Assembly: GCA_027065935.1 (NCBI GenBank) | Contig: JAMONI010000342.1 | Coordinates: 1-22,962 of the forward strand | DNA length: 22,962 nt | From: Flavobacteriales bacterium | Lineage (GTDB): Bacteria > Bacteroidota > Bacteroidia > Flavobacteriales > Flavobacteriaceae | Direction of reading: 5' to 3' | In this document: positions 14,401-22,962 of the stretch, piece after piece | How the letters are laid out: every line of letters starts with the position of its first letter | Numbering within the stretch: the stretch's first letter is position 1 | Notes under the pieces: generated by a model | What the model saw: only the letters and a program-made list of their open reading frames with translations | What the model was told of the DNA's origin: nothing | Database searches by the model: none | Program-made: the position numbers and the translations under genes

Positions 14401-17400
14401 TCTCCGCTATTGATCAAAGGCAAGGCTTTTTTATACTTGATTTGTTTTTCTTCTCCGGTATTGACGTTAAGAATGGTTACTATTTCGTTTCGCCCTATTT
14501 TTCGCCCTTCCCGTTTGATGGGCGTAGTCACTTGAGGTGGCGCTTGTGTAACGGCTTGCGGTCCTTTCTCCGCCAATTCTTCCATCGACGGAATGTGGCG
14601 TTGGGGGTGCGGCCGCCGTCCCGCCGTGGTGTCGGTGCGGGTTTCGGTATAACGCGGTTTTTGACGGCGTTGCTGACGGCTTTCTCGTATTTGATTCGGG
14701 TCGGGAGCGGGCAAGTCGGCTTTAAACAGGAACGAAATAACTTCTTTATTGACTTTGTCGAGCATACTTCTAAATAACTCGTATGCTTCGAATTTGTAAA
14801 TCAACAGCGGGTCTTTTTGTTCGTACGATGCCGTTTGAACCGCCGTTTTCAGCTCGTCCATTTTACGCAAATGTTCTTTCCACGCTTCATCGATAATGGC
14901 CAATACCACGTTGCGTTCAAAATCTTCGATCAATTTTTCGCCTTGCGTGTTGTAGGCCTCTTCAAGATTTGTGGATATTTGAATGGTTCGCAGTCCGTCG
15001 GTAAACGGAACGGCAATACGTTTGTATTGATGCCCTTGATTTTCATATACGTGTTTGATAAGCGGATATATTCCGTCGGCCGCCCGTTTGATTTTGTCCA
15101 GATAATACCGGTAGGCTTTGTCGAAAATCAAATCGACCAATTCGCGTTCGTCTTTGCTTTTAAATGCTTCTTCACTCACGGGCGAACGCATGGAGAAGTT
15201 TTTGATGAGTTCGTTTTCAAATTCTTGGAAATCATCCTTTTGTTTGGCGTTTTGAACGATATACTCGGCCAATTCGTAAATCATGTTTACGATGTCCACC
15301 CGAAGACGTTTGCCTTCGAGGGCGTGACGACGTTTTTTGTAAACCAATTCCCGCTGCGCATTCATCACGTCGTCGTATTCCAACAAACGCTTACGTATGC
15401 CGAAGTTGTTTTCCTCTACTTTCTTTTGGGCGTTTTCGATGGATTTGGTGATGCGTGAATGTTGAATGGCTTCGCCTTCTTTCATACCCAGCCGGTCCAG
15501 GATTTTGGCCATTTTTTCCGACCCGAACAGGCGCATCAGATCGTCTTCAAACGAAACGAAAAATTGCGAGGAGCCGGGGTCGCCCTGACGTCCGGCACGT
15601 CCGCGCAACTGCCTGTCCACACGTCGCGAATCGTGACGTTCGGTGCCTATAATGGCCAACCCGCCGGCTTTTTTAACGTCGGGGTGCAGTTTGATGTCGG
15701 TGCCGCGCCCGGCCATATTGGTGGCTATGGTTACTTGGCCGGGATTTCCGGCTTGGGCAACGATTTCGGCTTCGCGCTGGTGGTGCTTGGCGTTTAAGAC
15801 GTTGTGCGGTATTTTTCTTATTTTCAGCATTTTACTTAACAGCTCGGAAGTTTCCACGGAAGTGGTCCCTACCAATACCGCACGGCCTTGATTTCGCAAG
15901 CGTTCGATTTCGTCGATGATGGCGTTGTATTTTTCACGTTTGGTGCGATATACCAAGTCGTTTCTATCGTCGCGAATTACGGGTTTGTTGGTGGGAATTT
16001 CCACTACGTCCAATTTGTATATTTCCCAAAACTCACCGGCTTCGGTAACGGCCGTTCCGGTCATGCCGGCCAATTTGCGGTACATTCTGAAGAAATTCTG
16101 CAAGGTAATGGTGGCGTGGGTTTGAGTTGCCGCTTCGATTTTTACGTTTTCTTTGGCTTCAATGGCTTGGTGCAATCCGTCGGAGTAACGGCGTCCCTCC
16201 ATAATACGGCCTGTTTGTTCGTCCACGATTTTTACCTGACCGTCGAGTACCACGTATTCCACCTCTTTTTCAAACAGGGTGTAGGCTTTGAGCAATTGGT
16301 TAAGGGTGTGCAGGCGTTCGCTTTTCAAGGCATATTCCCGGAAAATTTCGTCTTTTTTCTTCATTTTTTCTTCTTCGGGAATGTCCATTTTGTCGATTTT
16401 TCCTATTTCTTCGCTTATATTGGGCAGGATGAAGAAATCGGGGTCGGTCAGGCGCGAGAGAAAATCGATACCTTTGTCGGTGAGTTCGATGGCATTGTTT
16501 TTTTCGTCGATGACAAAGAACAAATCTTTATCGATAAAGGGCATTTCGCGTTGGCGGTCTTGCATGTAGTAGGCTTCGGTTTTTTGAAGCAATTGTTTCA
16601 TGCCGGGTTCGCTTAAGAATTTGATGAGCGCCCGGTTTTTGGGCAGTCCTCTAAAGACTCTGTACAGATGTGTTCCGCCTTCCTTTTCGTTGCCTTCTTT
16701 GATGAGTTTTTTGGCTAAGGCCAGTTCTTTGGTCAGGCTTTGGTGCTGCGCTTGGACGATTTTTTCCACATAAGGTTTCAACTCGTTGAATTCATGTCTG
16801 TCGCCTTGTTCTACGGGGCCGGAGATAATGAGCGGCGTACGGGCGTCGTCGATCAATACGCTGTCCACTTCGTCCACGATGGCATAGTTGAGTTCGCGTT
16901 GCACTACGTCTTTCATGTCGTGTGCCATGTTGTCGCGCAAATAGTCGAATCCGAATTCGTTATTGGTGCCGTAGGTAATGTCGGCTTCATAAGCTTTGCG
17001 GCGCGCTTCGGTGTGGGGTTGGTGCAGGTCGATACAGTCCACGCGTAATCCGTGAAATTCGTAAAGCGGTCCCATCCAAGCGGCATCGCGGCGTGCCAGG
17101 TAGTCGTTTACGGTAACCAAATGTGTGCCTCGACCGGGCAGGGCGTTGAGGTAGAGGGCCAGTGTGGCCACCAGGGTTTTTCCTTCACCGGTTTGCATTT
17201 CGGCGATTTTGCCCTGATGCAATACGATTCCGCCCATCAGTTGCACGTCGTAATGTACCATATCCCATTTCACTTGTTTTCCGGCGGCATCCCATTCGTT
17301 ATGCCAGACGGCTTTGTCGCCTTTGATTTCCACGTAACTTTTGGTGGCGGCCAATTCTCTGTCGAAAGGGGTGGCCGTTACTTCCAGCCTATCGTTTTCT

Positions 17401-17771
17401 TTGAACCTGCGTGCGGTTTCGCGCATCACGGCAAAGGCTTCGGGTAATATTTCGTTCAGTATGTTTTCTTCAATCGCATATTTTTCGTCTTCCAGCCGGT
17501 CGATTTCTTCATAGATGCTTTCTCTTTTGTCAATATCGGATTCGGCGGCGGCTTGTTGGCGTAATTCTTCCTGTTTTTGCTCGATTTCCCGGGTGGCGTC
17601 TTTTATTTTCCGCTTGAATTGTATTGTTTTGGCGCGTAATTCGTCGTTGGACAAATTTTTCAATCCGGGATAAATTTCATTGATTTTATCCACGATGGGT
17701 TGTAGTTCTTTAATGTCTTTCTGACGTTTGTCGCCGACAAAGATTTTCAATACGGAGTCTAAAATTCCCAT
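14382..17771 (-). CDS. secA: Preprotein translocase ATPase SecA (1129 aa)
   Basis: SecA is the motor that pushes unfolded preproteins through SecYEG. Helicase-like motifs in order: QTGEGKT (193-199, Walker A), [25 protein letters not shown] (from 300, Walker B), the preprotein cross-linking region with a large extra segment at about 335-490, [37 protein letters not shown], and [10 protein letters not shown]. The C-terminus ends [16 protein letters not shown] and has no CxC-type zinc site; this ending is characteristic of flavobacterial SecA as I recall it. All exported proteins of the left-hand locus would pass through this system before T9SS. The start at 17771 fits the [15 protein letters not shown] family N-terminus. 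It is transcribed alone, divergent from the editing-domain operon. Confidence 0.98.
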   Translation of the reverse strand: MGILDSVLKIFVGDKRQKDIKELQPIVDKINEIYPGLKNLSNDELRAKTIQFKRKIKDATREIEQKQEELRQQAAAESDIDKRESIYEEIDRLEDEKYAIEENILNEILPEAFAVMRETARRFKENDRLEVTATPFDRELAATKSYVEIKGDKAVWHNEWDAAGKQVKWDMVHYDVQLMGGIVLHQGKIAEMQTGEGKTLVATLALYLNALPGRGTHLVTVNDYLARRDAAWMGPLYEFHGLRVDCIDLHQPHTEARRKAYEADITYGTNNEFGFDYLRDNMAHDMKDVVQRELNYAIVDEVDSVLIDDARTPLIISGPVEQGDRHEFNELKPYVEKIVQAQHQSLTKELALAKKLIKEGNEKEGGTHLYRVFRGLPKNRALIKFLSEPGMKQLLQKTEAYYMQDRQREMPFIDKDLFFVIDEKNNAIELTDKGIDFLSRLTDPDFFILPNISEEIGKIDKMDIPEEEKMKKKDEIFREYALKSERLHTLNQLLKAYTLFEKEVEYVVLDGQVKIVDEQTGRIMEGRRYSDGLHQAIEAKENVKIEAATQTHATITLQNFFRMYRKLAGMTGTAVTEAGEFWEIYKLDVVEIPTNKPVIRDDRNDLVYRTKREKYNAIIDEIERLRNQGRAVLVGTTSVETSELLSKMLKIRKIPHNVLNAKHHQREAEIVAQAGNPGQVTIATNMAGRGTDIKLHPDVKKAGGLAIIGTERHDSRRVDRQLRGRAGRQGDPGSSQFFVSFEDDLMRLFGSEKMAKILDRLGMKEGEAIQHSRITKSIENAQKKVEENNFGIRKRLLEYDDVMNAQRELVYKKRRHALEGKRLRVDIVNMIYELAEYIVQNAKQKDDFQEFENELIKNFSMRSPVSEEAFKSKDERELVDLIFDKAYRYYLDKIKRAADGIYPLIKHVYENQGHQYKRIAVPFTDGLRTIQISTNLEEAYNTQGEKLIEDFERNVVLAIIDEAWKEHLRKMDELKTAVQTASYEQKDPLLIYKFEAYELFRSMLDKVNKEVISFLFKADLPAPDPNQIRESRQQRRQKPRYTETRTDTTAGRRPHPQRHIPSMEELAEKGPQAVTQAPPQVTTPIKREGRKIGRNEIVTILNVNTGEEKQIKYKKALPLINSGDWVLKE

Positions 17772-17797
17772 AGTGCATTGGCTCTTTAAGTAAAATT

Positions 17798-17805
17798 CAA
17801 ATTTA
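17798..17805 (-). promoter_or_regulatory. -7 element of secA
   Basis: The minus strand reads TAAATTTG, a match to TAnnTTTG, 26 nt before the secA ATG at 17771. A TTG at the usual -33 spacing is not seen; a T-rich stretch lies there instead. Confidence 0.5.
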
Positions 17806-17927
17806 CGTCATTTTTTTCTGTTTCGGAAAAACGGAAACGGCAAATGGGGCGATTTGTCGAATTACCGCACCGTACGATAGGAATTTCAATCCGTTTTTTC
17901 CTACCGGACATTGTCCCCGAAATACCT

Positions 17928-17935
17928 TATCTTTG
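17928..17935 (+). promoter_or_regulatory. -7 element of the editing-domain/ftsE operon
   Basis: TTATCTTTG contains TATCTTTG, a match to TAnnTTTG, 22 nt before the ATG at 17958. A TTG 14 nt upstream is closer than the normal -33 spacing. Its position inside the upstream open frame argues that translation begins at 17958, not at the ATG at 17844. Confidence 0.55.
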
Positions 17936-17957
17936 TAGGCAAACGACAGAACCGTTC

Positions 17958-18368
17958 ATGAAAGTTTTGATGATTTACGCCCGGGAATTTTCTTACGAGC
18001 CAAGCGTGAAATCTTTAGCGAACTATCCCGATGTTTCTGAAGGAAATTCTTACCGGGATGTTCAAGTGGTGTGCGTGCAAGTGGAATCCGAAGACACGGA
18101 AAATCTCAAAGCCAAAGAAACCAAATTGGTCAAGCTGATCAAATGGTTGGCTAAGAAAAACGAAACCCGACGGGTTTTGCTGCATTCCTTCGCCCACTTG
18201 TCCGAGAGTAAAGCATCGCCCGGAGTGTCCAAAGACTTTTTCGATAAAGTGGAACTGAGGCTAAAAAATGCGGGATACGAAGTTAATCAAACGCCGTTCG
18301 GATATTTTTTGGACTTGAAATTGGATGCGCCCGGCAAAAGCTCGGCCCGTGTTTTTAAAAGCATTTAA
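17958..18368 (+). CDS. Free-standing threonyl-tRNA synthetase editing-domain homologue (136 aa)
   Basis: The protein matches the N-terminal editing domain of archaeal threonyl-tRNA synthetase, a D-aminoacyl-tRNA-deacylase-like fold that removes Ser wrongly attached to tRNA-Thr. Here it stands alone with no synthetase body. Visible landmarks are MKVLMIYAREFSYEP at the start, HSFAHLSESKASP (75-88), NAGYEV, and TPFGYFLDLKLDAPG (112-126). Aligned without gaps to the Pyrococcus domain as I remember it (constant offset of three), His83 is kept as His80. Tyr120, Lys121 and Glu134 are replaced by Phe117, Leu118 and Arg131. Since Lys121 is central to catalysis in the archaeal domain, this protein may not deacylate in the same way. 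It is first of a four-gene operon, 3 nt before ftsE. The start was chosen from the promoter and the family N-terminus. Confidence 0.85.
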   Translation: MKVLMIYAREFSYEPSVKSLANYPDVSEGNSYRDVQVVCVQVESEDTENLKAKETKLVKLIKWLAKKNETRRVLLHSFAHLSESKASPGVSKDFFDKVELRLKNAGYEVNQTPFGYFLDLKLDAPGKSSARVFKSI

Positions 18369-18371
18369 GCT

Positions 18372-19061
18372 ATGTTTGAAAAAAAATTAATCGTAAGTTT
18401 AAGGCATGCTTCCATCCAACAGCGCGGCTATCCCGTTCTGAAAAATGTAAATTTGGACATTAGGGAGGGCGAAATGGTTTACTTGATTGGCAAAACCGGT
18501 TCGGGAAAGACCAGCTTGCTCAAGACGCTTTACGGCGAAATTCCCTTGATGGACGGGGTAGGGATGGTGGCCGGTATTTCGTTGCACAAACTCAAACGCA
18601 AGCAAATACCCGAATTGCGAAAACGCTTGGGCATCATTTTCCAAGACTTTCGATTGCTCCTCGACCGGAGCGTGTATGATAACCTGGACTTTGTCCTGAA
18701 AGCAACCGGATGGAAAAACAAAACCGACCGGAAAAAACGCATTGAAGAGGTTTTGGAAAAAACCGGAATGACACACGTAATGCATAAAGCCGCCCATGCC
18801 CTGTCGGGAGGTGAACAGCAAAAAATCGCCATTGCCCGGGCTTTGCTCAACGACCCCAAATTGATTCTGGCCGACGAACCCACCGGCAACCTCGACCCCG
18901 ATACACGATTGGAAATCATGGAACTTTTCAAGGAAATCAACAAGTGGAAAAACACCATTGTTATGGCCACGCACGATTATTCCACCTTGTTGAAATACCC
19001 CGGCACCACTTACATGTGTCAAGACGGAAAATTTTTTGAAGTAGAAACCGAAACCACCTAA
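18372..19061 (+). CDS. ftsE: Cell-division ABC ATPase FtsE (229 aa)
   Basis: FtsE is the cytoplasmic ATPase that works with membrane protein FtsX to control cell-wall hydrolases at the septum. All ABC motifs are intact: Walker A GKTGSGKT (40-47), Q-loop FQDF (90-93), signature LSGGEQQ (144-150), Walker B LILADEPTGNLD (164-175), and switch His201 in ATHD. FQDFRLLLDRSVYDNL and the DEPTGNLDP tail are typical of FtsE rather than transport ATPases. No ftsX is nearby, so the partner must be encoded elsewhere. It lies 3 nt after the editing-domain gene and 4 nt before a glycosyltransferase gene. Confidence 0.9.
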   Translation: MFEKKLIVSLRHASIQQRGYPVLKNVNLDIREGEMVYLIGKTGSGKTSLLKTLYGEIPLMDGVGMVAGISLHKLKRKQIPELRKRLGIIFQDFRLLLDRSVYDNLDFVLKATGWKNKTDRKKRIEEVLEKTGMTHVMHKAAHALSGGEQQKIAIARALLNDPKLILADEPTGNLDPDTRLEIMELFKEINKWKNTIVMATHDYSTLLKYPGTTYMCQDGKFFEVETETT

Positions 19062-19065
19062 CCCC

Positions 19066-20181
19066 TTGTCCCGTTACTTGCACATTGTGGCGTTTGACAA
19101 TCCGTATCCGCCCGATTACGGCGGTGCTTTGGATGTTTTTTACAAAATGAAATCCTTACATGAGGCAGGCGTTAAAGTAATACTTCATTTATACACATAC
19201 GGAAGAAACCAAACAAAACCTTTGGAACCGTTTACCGAAAAAATTTATATCTATCCGAGAAACAAATCCTTTTTCCGCCTGCTATCGTCACGACCTTTTA
19301 TAGTAAACACAAGGCTGGATGACGGGTTGTCGGAAAATTTAAAGAAAGACGACCACCCCGTTCTTTTTGAGGGAGTTCATACCACAGGACAGGCCGGTAA
19401 ACTTCGAGAACGTCAATTGTTTTTGCGGGCGCATAATATCGAAGCGGAATATTATGCACAGCTCGCGCGCGCCGAAAAGAACCTATTAAAAAAAATTTAC
19501 TTTTATACGGAAGCCCGTAAACTCGAAGCCTTCGAAAAAAAAATAGTTCGGGAAATGGACGGAATTTTTTCCGTTCACCCCGACGAAGCCCGTTTTTTCC
19601 GCCGACTGCATCCGGTTGCGGAATGGATTCCCGTTTTTCATCCGTTCGAGAAAGTGGCATTGTCCGAAACGACCGAGGATTTCGTGCTATTTCACGGAAA
19701 TTTGTCCGTAGCCGAAAACATAGCGGCGGTTCGGTATTTGTGGCATGAGGTTATGCGTGGATTGCCTTATAGGTTTGTGGTGGCCGGAAAAAATCCGCCG
19801 AACGAACTTGTCCGAATGGCTCACCGGCAAGGATTTGTTTTGGAGCCGAACCCGTCGGACAGGCGTTTGTCCGAATTGATTAAAAACGCCCGGGTTCATT
19901 TGCTTTATACCGAACAGAAAACCGGAATAAAACTCAAGTTACTAAACGTATTGTTTAACGGCAAGGAAGTTATCGTAAACGACAAAATGGTGTCCCGAAC
20001 CCGGTTGGAACCCTTGGTGCAAATCGCCCGATCTGCCCGGGAAATGCAAGAAAGGATAAAAGAAGCATTCCAAAAGAATAATTTTGACTTCCGAAGCGTT
20101 ATGCTACAACGGGAACAAATCCTGTCCGAATATTACAATAACCGGAAAAATGCCGAAAAGCTCGTCAAGCATGTCTTTTGA
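19066..20181 (+). CDS. Glycosyltransferase, GT-B fold, TTG start (371 aa)
   Basis: The N-terminus SRYLHIVAFDNPYPPDYGG, followed by DVFYKMKSLHEAGVKVILH, is the opening of a Bacteroidota glycosyltransferase group related to GT4. The only start giving this N-terminus is TTG at 19066; the next ATG would remove the first strand and the Gly-Gly loop. The middle has LRAHNIEAEYY and a helical linker. The C-terminal Rossmann half has FVLFHGNLSVAENI, RFVVAGKNPP and TGIKLKLLNVLFNGKEVI, the region expected to hold the nucleotide sugar. The acceptor is unknown; lipid- or protein-linked glycans are the usual targets. It overlaps the next gene by 11 nt, so the two are probably translationally coupled. Confidence 0.85.
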   Translation: MSRYLHIVAFDNPYPPDYGGALDVFYKMKSLHEAGVKVILHLYTYGRNQTKPLEPFTEKIYIYPRNKSFFRLLSSRPFIVNTRLDDGLSENLKKDDHPVLFEGVHTTGQAGKLRERQLFLRAHNIEAEYYAQLARAEKNLLKKIYFYTEARKLEAFEKKIVREMDGIFSVHPDEARFFRRLHPVAEWIPVFHPFEKVALSETTEDFVLFHGNLSVAENIAAVRYLWHEVMRGLPYRFVVAGKNPPNELVRMAHRQGFVLEPNPSDRRLSELIKNARVHLLYTEQKTGIKLKLLNVLFNGKEVIVNDKMVSRTRLEPLVQIARSAREMQERIKEAFQKNNFDFRSVMLQREQILSEYYNNRKNAEKLVKHVF

Positions 20182-21073
20182 AAAAGGAATAAGCCTTATA
20201 ATTCCCTACCGGAACCACTTGTCTTTTTTAGAAGAAACCTTATCATCGGTTTTCGAGCAGAAGCGTTTGCCCGACGAAATTATTCTCGTGGACGACTGTT
20301 CCGAAGACCATCCGGAAGCATTGATTACGAAATTCCGGGAAAAAAGTAGTGTTCCTGTCATTTACAAGCGGTTCGGAATGCACCGGGGCGTTTCGGCGGC
20401 AAGAAACGAAGGAATAAAAACCGCTCGATTTTCGCACGTGGCTTTTCTTGATGCGGACGACTGTTGGTCGCCGTGGCATTTATATGAATTTGAACGGGCA
20501 TTGCGAAAGTTGGGCCGGGTGGATTATTATTCTTCCGCTTCCAGGATTTTTTACGGTTCGTGTCCCGGAAAATTGTCGAACGCTTCAGGTTTTGTTAGCA
20601 CATCTTATTTGAAACTGGCTATGCGCAATGCCTTAAATGTCAATGCGTCGTCCGTAATTTTTTCAAAGCCTTTGATGGAAAAAACGGGTTTTTTCGATGA
20701 AAAATTACCGGTTTTTGAAGACATAGATTACTGGATGCGTGCGGGAAATTTTTCGGAAGTTATTTTCAATCGACGCACAAATGTTTTTATCCGCCGCTCT
20801 CAACCCGACAGCTTGAGCAAGCGATTGGAATATTATGATAATCCGTACCTTAAGGATAAATTCACGGATTACTTAAGCGATACCAACGACGAAAGAATAA
20901 AAAAATTTTTGCACCTGAACATTTACGGTACGATTATGCGCTTTAAAAAAGAAGGAAAAAAAGCGCCGGCCTTTTGGGAAAAAACATTGGACGAAAGTTT
21001 TTTGGATGTAAAACATCGCATCTTTCTTCGGCTACCTTCGGGGTGGGTTCGGATATTAACTCGTTGGAAATAA
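20171..21073 (+). CDS. Family 2 glycosyltransferase (300 aa)
   Basis: A GT-A-fold enzyme: the sheet start ISLIIPYRN (7-15), then IILVDDCSED (37-46), HRGVSAARNEG (71-81), and the metal/nucleotide site FLDADDCW (92-99, with DAD). The acceptor region has NALNVNASSVIFSK and PVFEDIDYWMR, the ED pair being typical of the catalytic base region. It would transfer a sugar from a nucleotide donor to a glycan or lipid carrier on the cytoplasmic face. The ATG at 20171, inside the end of the preceding gene, is chosen because it directly precedes the conserved ISLIIPYRN strand; a longer frame upstream is shadow of the previous gene. It is last in the operon, and its stop codon abuts a terminator. Confidence 0.9.
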   Translation: MSFEKGISLIIPYRNHLSFLEETLSSVFEQKRLPDEIILVDDCSEDHPEALITKFREKSSVPVIYKRFGMHRGVSAARNEGIKTARFSHVAFLDADDCWSPWHLYEFERALRKLGRVDYYSSASRIFYGSCPGKLSNASGFVSTSYLKLAMRNALNVNASSVIFSKPLMEKTGFFDEKLPVFEDIDYWMRAGNFSEVIFNRRTNVFIRRSQPDSLSKRLEYYDNPYLKDKFTDYLSDTNDERIKKFLHLNIYGTIMRFKKEGKKAPAFWEKTLDESFLDVKHRIFLRLPSGWVRILTRWK

Positions 21074-21103
21074 AAAAACCGCCCGTAAAGGAGCGGTTTT
21101 TTT
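21072..21103. terminator. Bidirectional intrinsic terminator between converging genes
   Basis: AAAAAAACCGC (21072-21082) pairs with GCGGTTTTTTT (21093-21103). The run of As before and Ts after lets it work for the glycosyltransferase operon (plus) and for the lipoprotein gene at 21126-21575 (minus), whose stop is 23 nt away. Confidence 0.85.
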
Positions 21104-21125
21104 ATCAGGACTACGATAAGTTGTT

Positions 21126-21575
21126 TTATTGTTTGTCGTAATAAATATCCAATTCTCCGGGTGCTCCCCAGGACATCATAATTTGAGAGTCATTAACAAA
21201 ATTAAAGGTAAAATTATATTCGTCTCCTTGATAGGTTATCGTAACATACAACTTTTGTTTGCTATAGTTCTCCGCCCAAGAGGTTACTTGAAGGTTAAGT
21301 GAATTACACGTAGAAGTATTGCTGTCATACATGTAAAGATCCCAAGAAGTTCCGTTTTGGCTTTTATCGAGAACGATTACTTCGTTAAGCCAACACATTA
21401 CCTCAGGATCGCCCGAGTTGGTTACATCTTGATTTTGAACGATTACCTTGGAGGCATTCCAAGTTCCGACTCCATGAAGTACGGGTTCTTCACATTCGGG
21501 ACAGTCTTCTTTTTTACACGATGTGGTGCTAAATACCAGCCCGGCCAATACAAACAAAACGAGTAGTTTTTTCAT
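21126..21575 (-). CDS. Small lipoprotein, probable beta-barrel (149 aa)
   Basis: The start at 21575 gives MKKLLVLFVLAGLVFSTTSC with the lipid-attached Cys at residue 20; a TTG three codons upstream is possible but unnecessary. After KKEDCPECEEP the protein begins GVGTWNASKVIV and continues in alternating strands (NEVIVLDK, TSWDLYMYD, LNLQVTSW, KLYVTITY, YNFTFNFV, QIMMSW). The GTW opening and eight or so short strands recall lipocalin-like domains of Bacteroidota lipoproteins, but this is a fold guess. Two Cys in DCPEC and two later Cys could pair. It is a single gene with its own promoter, divergent from the helicase gene. Function is unknown. Confidence 0.8.
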   Translation of the reverse strand: MKKLLVLFVLAGLVFSTTSCKKEDCPECEEPVLHGVGTWNASKVIVQNQDVTNSGDPEVMCWLNEVIVLDKSQNGTSWDLYMYDSNTSTCNSLNLQVTSWAENYSKQKLYVTITYQGDEYNFTFNFVNDSQIMMSWGAPGELDIYYDKQ

Positions 21576-21602
21576 AATAAACAATTTTTAGAATTAATAC
21601 CA

Positions 21603-21634
21603 CAAATATAAACAAAAAAACCAATATAAATCAA
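21603..21634 (-). promoter_or_regulatory. Promoter of the small lipoprotein gene
   Basis: On the minus strand TTG at 21634-21632 and TATATTTG at 21610-21603 are spaced by 21 nt and match the Bacteroidota consensus. The -7 is 27 nt before the ATG at 21575, leaving a leader of about 20 nt. Confidence 0.7.
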
Positions 21635-21713
21635 CGGATTTCGTAAATCAAAGAAATTTTTTTTTCAACCGGTTATTTCATAATTTTCATCTTTAATTAA
21701 AAATCTCATCAAG

Positions 21714-22962
21714 ATGTCGTTTCAAGTTATATCCGCATCGGCGGGTTCGGGAAAAACGTACACGCTGAATTACGAAGTGCTCAAGCTTATTCTGGCGCCG
21801 GAAAAAAAACGTTTTGTCCGCAATATTCTGGCGATTACTTTTACGAACAAGGCTGCCAACGAAATGAAATTTCGCCTGTTGAAAACCTTGAAAGAAATCA
21901 CACGAAAAACGGACACTTCTTTGATAACCCGGCTGTCCGAAGATTTGAAATTAACCGAACAAACCATCGTAAATTCGGCCAGAAAGCGCCTCAAAGAAGT
22001 GCTGTTTAACTACGATGACTTGGCTTACTCCACCATCGACACCTTTACCTTCAAGCTCATTCGTCATTTTTCCAAAGAACTCGGTTTAAACACAAGCATT
22101 AATGTGGAAATGAACGATTACGAAACCGTGGACGAACTTATCGAAACGTTTTTGCGCAACCTCTCCGAAGACCATCATTTGATAGACGAACTCAAAAACT
22201 TAAGCTTGCGTCAAATTGAAGAAGATAAATCCTGGGACGTTTTTCCCGTTCTGTCAAGGCTCAAAAATTACATACTGCCCGACTCATACCGCTATCATAT
22301 CGAAATTTTGCAATCCATCGACGAAGCTCAAATTATTCGAACCAGAGAAGATATTCGACGGCAAATTTCCGGATGGAAGAAAAAACTTGAAGAAAAAGCT
22401 TCCGAACTAATGGAAATAATCAACCGCCCCCACATAAAAAAGTCCGTTAGCAGGGTCAACGATTTAATAAATTTACTCGACAAAATATCACAAGGCGAAA
22501 TCCCCGACCCGAACAAAACCTTCGTCAAATGGTTCGTTAATGCAGATATGGAAACCTTACTCAAAAAAAACGGCGTTTGGGCCGACGAAGACCGGAATGC
22601 GGTCTATAACCTGACCCGGAAAATATTTTCCGAATTGACCCGACTCCAAAAACTCGTTATTTTTCTTCGGGCTATAACTCCCTTAAGCCTAATCCGAACC
22701 ATCGGGGACGAAATTAACCGCTACAAAGAAGAAAACGATGTCATCTTTATTTCGGACTTTAACAAAATCATCGGGCGCGTGGTGAGCGATAATCCCACTC
22801 CCTTTATTTACCGGCGCACGGGCGAAAAATATTTCTATCATTTTATTGATGAATTCCAAGATACATCCACCCTGCAATGGGAAAATATCAAACCCCTTAT
22901 TGCCGAAACCTTGTCTAAAGAGGTGGCGCCGGAAAAAACCGGAAGCGCGCACTTGCTCGGAG
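21714..22962 (+). CDS. UvrD/RecB-type helicase (probable helicase-nuclease subunit), N-terminal 416 residues
   Basis: The frame opens with ATG at 21714 and stays open to the right edge, so the gene is cut off. It begins MSFQVISASAGSGKTYTL, with the Walker A site at residues 8-15. Motif Ia is ITFTNKAANEM (41-51), followed by YSTIDTF (105-111). A helical insertion of some 230 residues then precedes FYRR-like FIYRRTGEKY and motif II DEFQDTS (379-385). The FTNKAA and DEFQDTS motifs place it in the UvrD/RecB superfamily. The short N-terminus and long insertion fit RecB/AddA-like subunits of double-strand-break resection enzymes rather than UvrD itself. The nuclease domain that would settle this lies outside the window. 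Upstream is a 138-nt divergent gap with only a weak TAATTTTC-like -7. Confidence 0.9.
   Translation, partial: MSFQVISASAGSGKTYTLNYEVLKLILAPEKKRFVRNILAITFTNKAANEMKFRLLKTLKEITRKTDTSLITRLSEDLKLTEQTIVNSARKRLKEVLFNYDDLAYSTIDTFTFKLIRHFSKELGLNTSINVEMNDYETVDELIETFLRNLSEDHHLIDELKNLSLRQIEEDKSWDVFPVLSRLKNYILPDSYRYHIEILQSIDEAQIIRTREDIRRQISGWKKKLEEKASELMEIINRPHIKKSVSRVNDLINLLDKISQGEIPDPNKTFVKWFVNADMETLLKKNGVWADEDRNAVYNLTRKIFSELTRLQKLVIFLRAITPLSLIRTIGDEINRYKEENDVIFISDFNKIIGRVVSDNPTPFIYRRTGEKYFYHFIDEFQDTSTLQWENIKPLIAETLSKEVAPEKTGSAHLLG

Noticed and set aside
15888..16616. A 242-codon plus-strand frame opposite secA, rich in Phe and Val
   Set aside because: It is antisense to conserved secA motifs and shows no recognisable domain.
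17844..17957. A 38-codon upstream extension of the editing-domain protein from the ATG at 17844
   Set aside because: The -7 element TATCTTTG lies inside it and the family N-terminus (MKVLMIYA) begins at 17958.
17958..18368. A D-Tyr-tRNA deacylase (DTD) instead of a ThrRS editing-domain homologue
   Set aside because: The fold is related, but the FAHLS and PFGY motifs match the ThrRS domain and no DTD SQFT or GP motifs are present.
20084..20170. An upstream extension of the family 2 glycosyltransferase
   Set aside because: It overlaps the previous gene by about 100 nt and has no similarity to the family, which starts just before ISLIIPYRN.

Overview
The window looks like chromosomal DNA of a Bacteroidota bacterium, most likely Flavobacteriia or a close relative. 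Four things point that way: type IX secretion (T9SS) C-terminal sorting domains, -7 promoter elements of the TAnnTTTG class, tRNA genes without an encoded CCA, and a SecA of about 1,130 residues with an enlarged cross-linking domain and a flavobacterial-type C-terminus lacking the zinc motif. No insertion sequence, phage gene, CRISPR array or rRNA was seen.

Left part (1-10780, all genes on the minus strand). This is an accessory cell-surface locus. In transcription order it holds a small lipoprotein (10780-10298), three secreted leucine-rich-repeat (LRR) proteins with T9SS sorting tails of 368, 1291 and 1142 residues (10190-1716), a duplicated-domain lipoprotein (1653-775), a short tail-less LRR protein (668-147), and the start of another exported protein (118-1). 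The LRR proteins are built from one module used 1, 5 and 4 times: an N-cap with VPDDNFEQ, a run of 21-residue repeats, and a C-cap with VDDPAWS and two cysteines. Modules are shared between genes in the same order, and one 287-nt tract is almost identical between the two giant genes, so the cluster is growing or exchanging by duplication and conversion. Two gaps of about 107 nt (before the 368- and 173-residue genes) carry a matching upstream element.

Middle part (10781-17771). Housekeeping genes: tRNA-Asp(GUC) with promoter and terminator, an OmpA-domain coiled-coil lipoprotein, divergently transcribed recJ, tRNA-Val(GAC) and secA. tRNA-Val lies just after secA and has its own promoter overlapping the secA stop region.

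Right part (17798-21103). A tightly packed four-gene plus-strand operon: a free-standing homologue of the archaeal threonyl-tRNA synthetase editing domain, ftsE, a GT-B glycosyltransferase with a TTG start, and a GT-A (family 2) glycosyltransferase. It ends at a hairpin-T terminator that can also serve the converging lipoprotein gene. The window closes with the first 416 residues of a UvrD/RecB-type helicase-nuclease subunit.

The two points most worth following are the editing-domain homologue, whose aligned catalytic Tyr, Lys and Glu positions are Phe, Leu and Arg, and the expanding modular LRR array with its paired upstream elements.
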